The translations under genes were made by a program, and so were the position numbers. From contig NZ_MUBM01000173.1 in assembly GCF_002154505.1 (NCBI RefSeq), positions 1-42,909 of the forward strand: a DNA stretch of 42,909 bases. Reading direction: 5' to 3'. Position 1 is the first letter of the stretch. Each line of letters opens with the position of its first letter. The notes under the pieces are model-generated. The model was given only the letters and a program-made list of their open reading frames with translations, ran no database searches and was not told the origin of the DNA. The stretch is from Streptomyces carpinensis (GTDB lineage: Bacteria > Actinomycetota > Actinomycetes > Streptomycetales > Streptomycetaceae). Of the stretch, positions 40,018 to 42,909 are shown piece after piece.

Positions 40018-40830
40018 ATGGCGCGGCAGGAACTGGCCCGTTTCCTGCGGGATCGCCGCACGGCCCTGCGTCCGCACGAGCTCGGCCTGGCCACCGGCGC
40101 CCCGCGCCGCACCCCGGGCCTGCGCCGCGAGGAGGTCGCGGAGCTGGCCCACATGTCCGTCGACTACTACGTACGGCTCGAGCAGGCCCGCGGCCCTCGT
40201 CCGTCGCCCCGCATCCTGGACGCGCTGGCCCGAGCCCTCCGCCTGACCCCGGCCGAACGCAGCCATCTGTTCCGCCTGGCCGGGACGACCGCGCCGCCGC
40301 CCGCCACCGGCGCCGTACGGCGCGTTCGCCCCCACGTGGCCCGGATGCTGCAGCGCCTGCCGGAGACCGGCGCGATCGTCACCGACGCCGCCTACGGCGT
40401 CGTCGCCTTCAACCCGCTGGCCCAGGCCCTGCTGGGCGGCGACCTCGGGCAAGGGGCGGCGAACCTGGCCCGGCGCCGGTTCCTCGGCGAGGGACGGTTG
40501 TACGAGAGCTCCAGCGCCGAGGAGTTCGGCCACATCGTGGTGGCACGCCTGCGCCGGGCCGCCGACCGCTACCCGCACGACCCGCAGCTCGCCGCCCTGC
40601 TGGCGGAACTGCACACCGGCAGTGAGGAGTTCCGCCGGCTCTGGGAGACCCGCCCGGTCCACGCCCCGGGCCACCGCACCAAGACCCTCGACCACCCCAC
40701 GGCGGGCAGGCTCCGGCTGAACTGCGACGTGCTCCTCGTCCCCGAGGACGACCAGGAAGTCGTCCTGATCACGGCCGACCCCGGATCACCCTCGGCCCGA
40801 ACCCTGCGCAGGCTCGCGGCGGCGGCCTAG
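40018..40830 (+). CDS. XRE/MmyB-type helix-turn-helix regulator
   Basis: Regulator of 270 aa. The N-terminal HTH (RTPGLRREEVAELAHMSVDYYVRLEQARGPRPSPRIL) is followed by an MmyB-like ligand-binding domain (VTDAAYGVVAFNPLAQALLG, LHTGSEEFRRLWETRPV, HPTAGRLRLNCDVLLVPEDD). GGGAGGAG stands before ATG 40018. These proteins are often found next to SDR genes and repress them; ligands may be lipids or other small molecules. It shares the divergent intergenic space with the SDR at 39230. Confidence 0.92.
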   Translation: MARQELARFLRDRRTALRPHELGLATGAPRRTPGLRREEVAELAHMSVDYYVRLEQARGPRPSPRILDALARALRLTPAERSHLFRLAGTTAPPPATGAVRRVRPHVARMLQRLPETGAIVTDAAYGVVAFNPLAQALLGGDLGQGAANLARRRFLGEGRLYESSSAEEFGHIVVARLRRAADRYPHDPQLAALLAELHTGSEEFRRLWETRPVHAPGHRTKTLDHPTAGRLRLNCDVLLVPEDDQEVVLITADPGSPSARTLRRLAAAA

Positions 40831-40902
40831 GCGTGCCGGCGCTGGTCACTGCGCAGGCAGGCCCGGTTACCACGGGTGTCGTAGCGCCGTACCGTCGGTC
40901 GC

Positions 40903-41634
40903 ATGACCGACGAGATCTTCGGGCACCCGCGGCTGGCCGCGATCTACGACATCCTCGATCCGGACCGCAGCGATCTGCATTTCTACCTCCGTCTCGCCGA
41001 GCAGTCGGACGCGAAGCGAGTACTGGACGTCGGCTGTGGGACAGGGGTGTTCGCGCTCGCGCTGGCCGATCGCGGAGTCGAGGTCGTAGGAGTTGATCCC
41101 GCCCGGGCATCGATCGAGGTCGCACGGGCGAAGCCGGGCAGCGATCGAGTTCGCTGGGTGTGCGGTGAAGCCACGACCGTTCCACCGCTGCAAGCCGACC
41201 TCGTCACCATGACGGCCAACGTCGCCCAGGCGATCGTCACCCCGCAGGCGTGGCACGGGACGCTGAAGGGTGCTCACAGGGCACTGCGGCCAGGCGGGCA
41301 GCTGGTGTTCGAGACACGGGATCCGTCCAGGCGTGCCTGGGAGGACTGGAACCGCGAGGCTTCCTTCAGCGCCACGGAGGTTCCAGGCATCGGTGCGGTG
41401 GAGAGCTGGGTCGAGCTGATCGAGATCGCGGGTCCTCTGGTGACCTTCCGCTGGACGTACGTGTTCACAGAGGACGGGCAGGTGCTGACCTCCGATTCGA
41501 CCTTGCGGTTCCATGAGCGTGACGAGATCGAAGCGGATCTGGCCGACCATGGTTTCGTCCTGAGAACGGTGTGCGACGCCCCCGACCGGCCCGGCAGGGA
41601 GTTGGTCTTCGTCGCCCTCCGGCCGACGCCCTGA
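40903..41634 (+). CDS. Class I SAM-dependent methyltransferase
   Basis: Protein of 243 aa. Motif I is RVLDVGCGTGVFALALADRG, followed by VVGVDPARASIEVARAK (acidic SAM-ribose position) and a C-terminal RALRPGGQLVFETRDPSRRAWEDW typical of the UbiE/Methyltransf_11/25 group. The start is ATG 40903, 72 bases after the upstream regulator stop. It has no partner genes that hint at a substrate. Confidence 0.9.
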   Translation: MTDEIFGHPRLAAIYDILDPDRSDLHFYLRLAEQSDAKRVLDVGCGTGVFALALADRGVEVVGVDPARASIEVARAKPGSDRVRWVCGEATTVPPLQADLVTMTANVAQAIVTPQAWHGTLKGAHRALRPGGQLVFETRDPSRRAWEDWNREASFSATEVPGIGAVESWVELIEIAGPLVTFRWTYVFTEDGQVLTSDSTLRFHERDEIEADLADHGFVLRTVCDAPDRPGRELVFVALRPTP

Positions 41635-41716
41635 TCCACGTCTCCCGTCATGCGGAACGGAATCGACTCACCGGGGCCGCACGCCCTCCCCGCGACGGGT
41701 GACGGCGGCGGCCGTG

Positions 41717-42370
41717 TCAGACATGGGTGAGGAGGCGCTCCAGCGGCCGGGGAACGCGCGCGAGGTCCAGGTGCGCGACCAGCGCCTGGGCGTAGAGCGC
41801 CTTGCGACCGCTGTGCGTGCCCATGAAGCGCCGCAGTTGGTGTTCCACGGGCCGTTCCCGCTGTGCCGGCTGGCTCTGGAAGGTGTGGAAGGGACGCGTC
41901 TCGCCCTGGGCCTCGATCACCTGCTGCACGCCCTCGGCCCCGAGAGCCCGGATCAGCTCGTCCTCCAGGTCGGCGACACACACCTGGAACCCGAGTGCCT
42001 CCAGCCCGGCCTGTGTGAGACCGGACCCGAGCCCGACCCGCTCCAGATGACGCCGGAAGTGCCGCTCCTCGCCGATGTCGCAGAGACCGGCCAGCGGGAG
42101 TCCGAGCCCCAAAGGACCGCACACGTCCAGGAACCGCCCGATGCTCGTCGCGCCTCCGAGCGGCACGACCGCGACGCCCTCCGCACCGAGATCGCGGCCG
42201 ACGCGCGCGGCCAGCGTTTCGAGCGCGACCTGATCACTGCTCCCCTCGACGAGCACGATCGTCCGCACACCGCAGGCCGACTCCCGCGCCACGGCGGCCG
42301 CCGCACCCGCCCTCGCTCCGCCGGCCGCCCAGGCGGCCAGCGCCAGGCGGAATCGCCTCAACTCGTCCAC
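41717..42370 (-). CDS. Lone TOPRIM-domain protein (OLD-like nuclease fold)
   Basis: Protein of 217 aa. A TOPRIM fold is suggested by TIVLVEGSSDQVALETLA (conserved Glu) and by LAGLCDIGEE (one Asp where DxD is usual), followed by a helical C-terminus with HSGRKALYAQALVAHL. It resembles the TOPRIM part of OLD-family ATP-dependent nucleases, but no ATPase domain is present or adjacent. The GTG start has GAGG upstream. A perfect palindrome lies 42 bases upstream of the start. It may bind or cut nucleic acid; a defence role is possible but unproven. Confidence 0.75.
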   Translation of the reverse strand: MDELRRFRLALAAWAAGGARAGAAAAVARESACGVRTIVLVEGSSDQVALETLAARVGRDLGAEGVAVVPLGGATSIGRFLDVCGPLGLGLPLAGLCDIGEERHFRRHLERVGLGSGLTQAGLEALGFQVCVADLEDELIRALGAEGVQQVIEAQGETRPFHTFQSQPAQRERPVEHQLRRFMGTHSGRKALYAQALVAHLDLARVPRPLERLLTHV

Positions 42371-42411
42371 GAGACCTCGCTTCCCGCCGCCATCCTGGCA
42401 CGGCCGAGTTC

Positions 42412-42427
42412 ACGTACGCACGTACGT
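42412..42427 (-). promoter_or_regulatory. Perfect palindrome upstream of the TOPRIM gene
   Basis: ACGTACG, two bases, CGTACGT form a perfect 7-bp inverted repeat. It is located 42 bases before the GTG start of the TOPRIM gene, at the distance of a promoter operator. The same ACGTACG element is also repeated directly. Confidence 0.5.
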
Positions 42428-42652
42428 TTTCCGGGAGCGCCGACTCAGGACGCACCCGCGCGTGGACGTCTCCGGCGACGGCACTCCGTCGTGCCGGCGA
42501 ACACGCAAGCGGGTTCGGAAACAGTTCCTGATCTGGCTATGAACTCTGACGGCGGCACCGGTGTGCCTGGGACGCCGGCTAATCAATCGGCCTGCGCGTC
42601 GACGCTCTCGTAGAGTGCGCAGGTTGTCGTGGCGGAGAGGCGGTTCGGAAGC

Positions 42653-42909
42653 ATGGCACCCAGGACAGTGACCAGAAATCAGTTGGAAGGCGTGGCCCGG
42701 GCCGCGCTGGGGGGCGGGCGGCGGCTGGAGGGGGTCGAACGGGTCGCGGGCGGCAGCAAGAAGGGCGTGTACCGCCTGGTGATGGACGACGCGACGACGG
42801 CGGTTGCCTATCTGTGGGACGACTCCGAGAACTACTGGCCGGCGGCTGAGAGCGACGACGACCTCACCGATCCGTTCTCGCCCGGTCTCGGGCTCGACCT
42901 GTTCGAAGC
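42653..42909 (+). CDS. APH-like phosphotransferase, N-terminal part (cut by window edge)
   Basis: The 85 visible residues begin at ATG 42653 with GGAAG upstream. EGVERVAGGSKKGVYRLVMDDATTAVAYLWDDSENYWP looks like the N-lobe of an aminoglycoside-phosphotransferase-like kinase, with a glycine-rich loop (GGSKKG) and a following strand. The catalytic HxD region lies outside the window. The substrate cannot be judged. Confidence 0.7.
   Translation, partial: MAPRTVTRNQLEGVARAALGGGRRLEGVERVAGGSKKGVYRLVMDDATTAVAYLWDDSENYWPAAESDDDLTDPFSPGLGLDLFE

Noticed and set aside
1..42909. Classical riboswitches, CRISPR arrays, rRNA genes and biosynthetic PKS/NRPS modules
   Set aside because: No conserved riboswitch cores, spacer-repeat arrays, rRNA segments or megasynthase motifs were recognised on either strand.

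Overview
The window looks like a stretch of Streptomyces chromosome. Support comes from very high GC with GC-rich third codon positions, many ATGA and TGATG translational overlaps, an actinobacterial initiator tRNA, a DasR-type (dre) operator, a DUF6153-type protein, and a short sulfur-type leader peptide. It is an accessory-rich mosaic of small metabolic operons with divergent regulators, separated by decayed genes.

Layout. 1-133: 3' end of a group II intron (domains V and VI, branch-point A), possibly with the tail of its encoded protein. 273-2672: secreted GH84 N-acetylglucosaminidase on the minus strand with a dre site upstream. 3377-13409: a probable amino-acid-derived acyl-CoA catabolic regulon. 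It holds a five-gene, translationally coupled operon (acyl-CoA dehydrogenase, TPP-dependent 2-oxoacid decarboxylase, Glu/Leu/Phe/Val-type dehydrogenase, ADP-forming acyl-CoA synthetase, dienoyl-CoA-reductase-type SDR) followed by a TetR repressor divergent from an APC permease. The same 18-bp motif occurs twice before the operon and once between tetR and the permease. 13913-13989: initiator tRNA, its terminator, then a GntP permease remnant.

14683-20690: an organosulfur operon on the minus strand, in transcription order: leader peptide, DszB-like sulfinate desulfinase, lipoprotein SsuA, SsuC, SsuB, a signal-less SsuA-like protein, SsuD. An IclR regulator is divergent. 21819-22456: a Doc-like toxin with a ribbon-helix-helix-type antitoxin. 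22612-25831: an ABC ATPase remnant, a flavin monooxygenase, a MafI-like small protein, and a divergent NAD(P)H-binding oxidoreductase/HxlR pair. 25956-30393: a PAS/GAF/SpoIIE-like/HATPase regulator and an orphan peptide-type binding lipoprotein with a strong terminator.

30423-32701: a mostly decayed region holding a PEBP lipoprotein, a STAS anti-anti-sigma factor and fragments. 32811-36272: a probable metal or sulfur stress module with a CsoR/CstR-family repressor lacking the copper His, its operator, a His/Met-rich DUF6153 protein, a Met/His-rich lipoprotein and a UPF0718-type permease. 36382-37015: a broken epoxide hydrolase. The rest holds a BPL_N-type exported protein, an ArsR/SRPBCC pair, an SDR divergent from an XRE/MmyB regulator, a methyltransferase, a lone TOPRIM protein, and the start of an APH-like phosphotransferase cut by the window edge.

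The most interesting systems are the TetR-controlled catabolic regulon and the desulfinase-containing sulfur operon with its putative cysteine-responsive leader. All functional assignments come from reading motifs; no database search was run.
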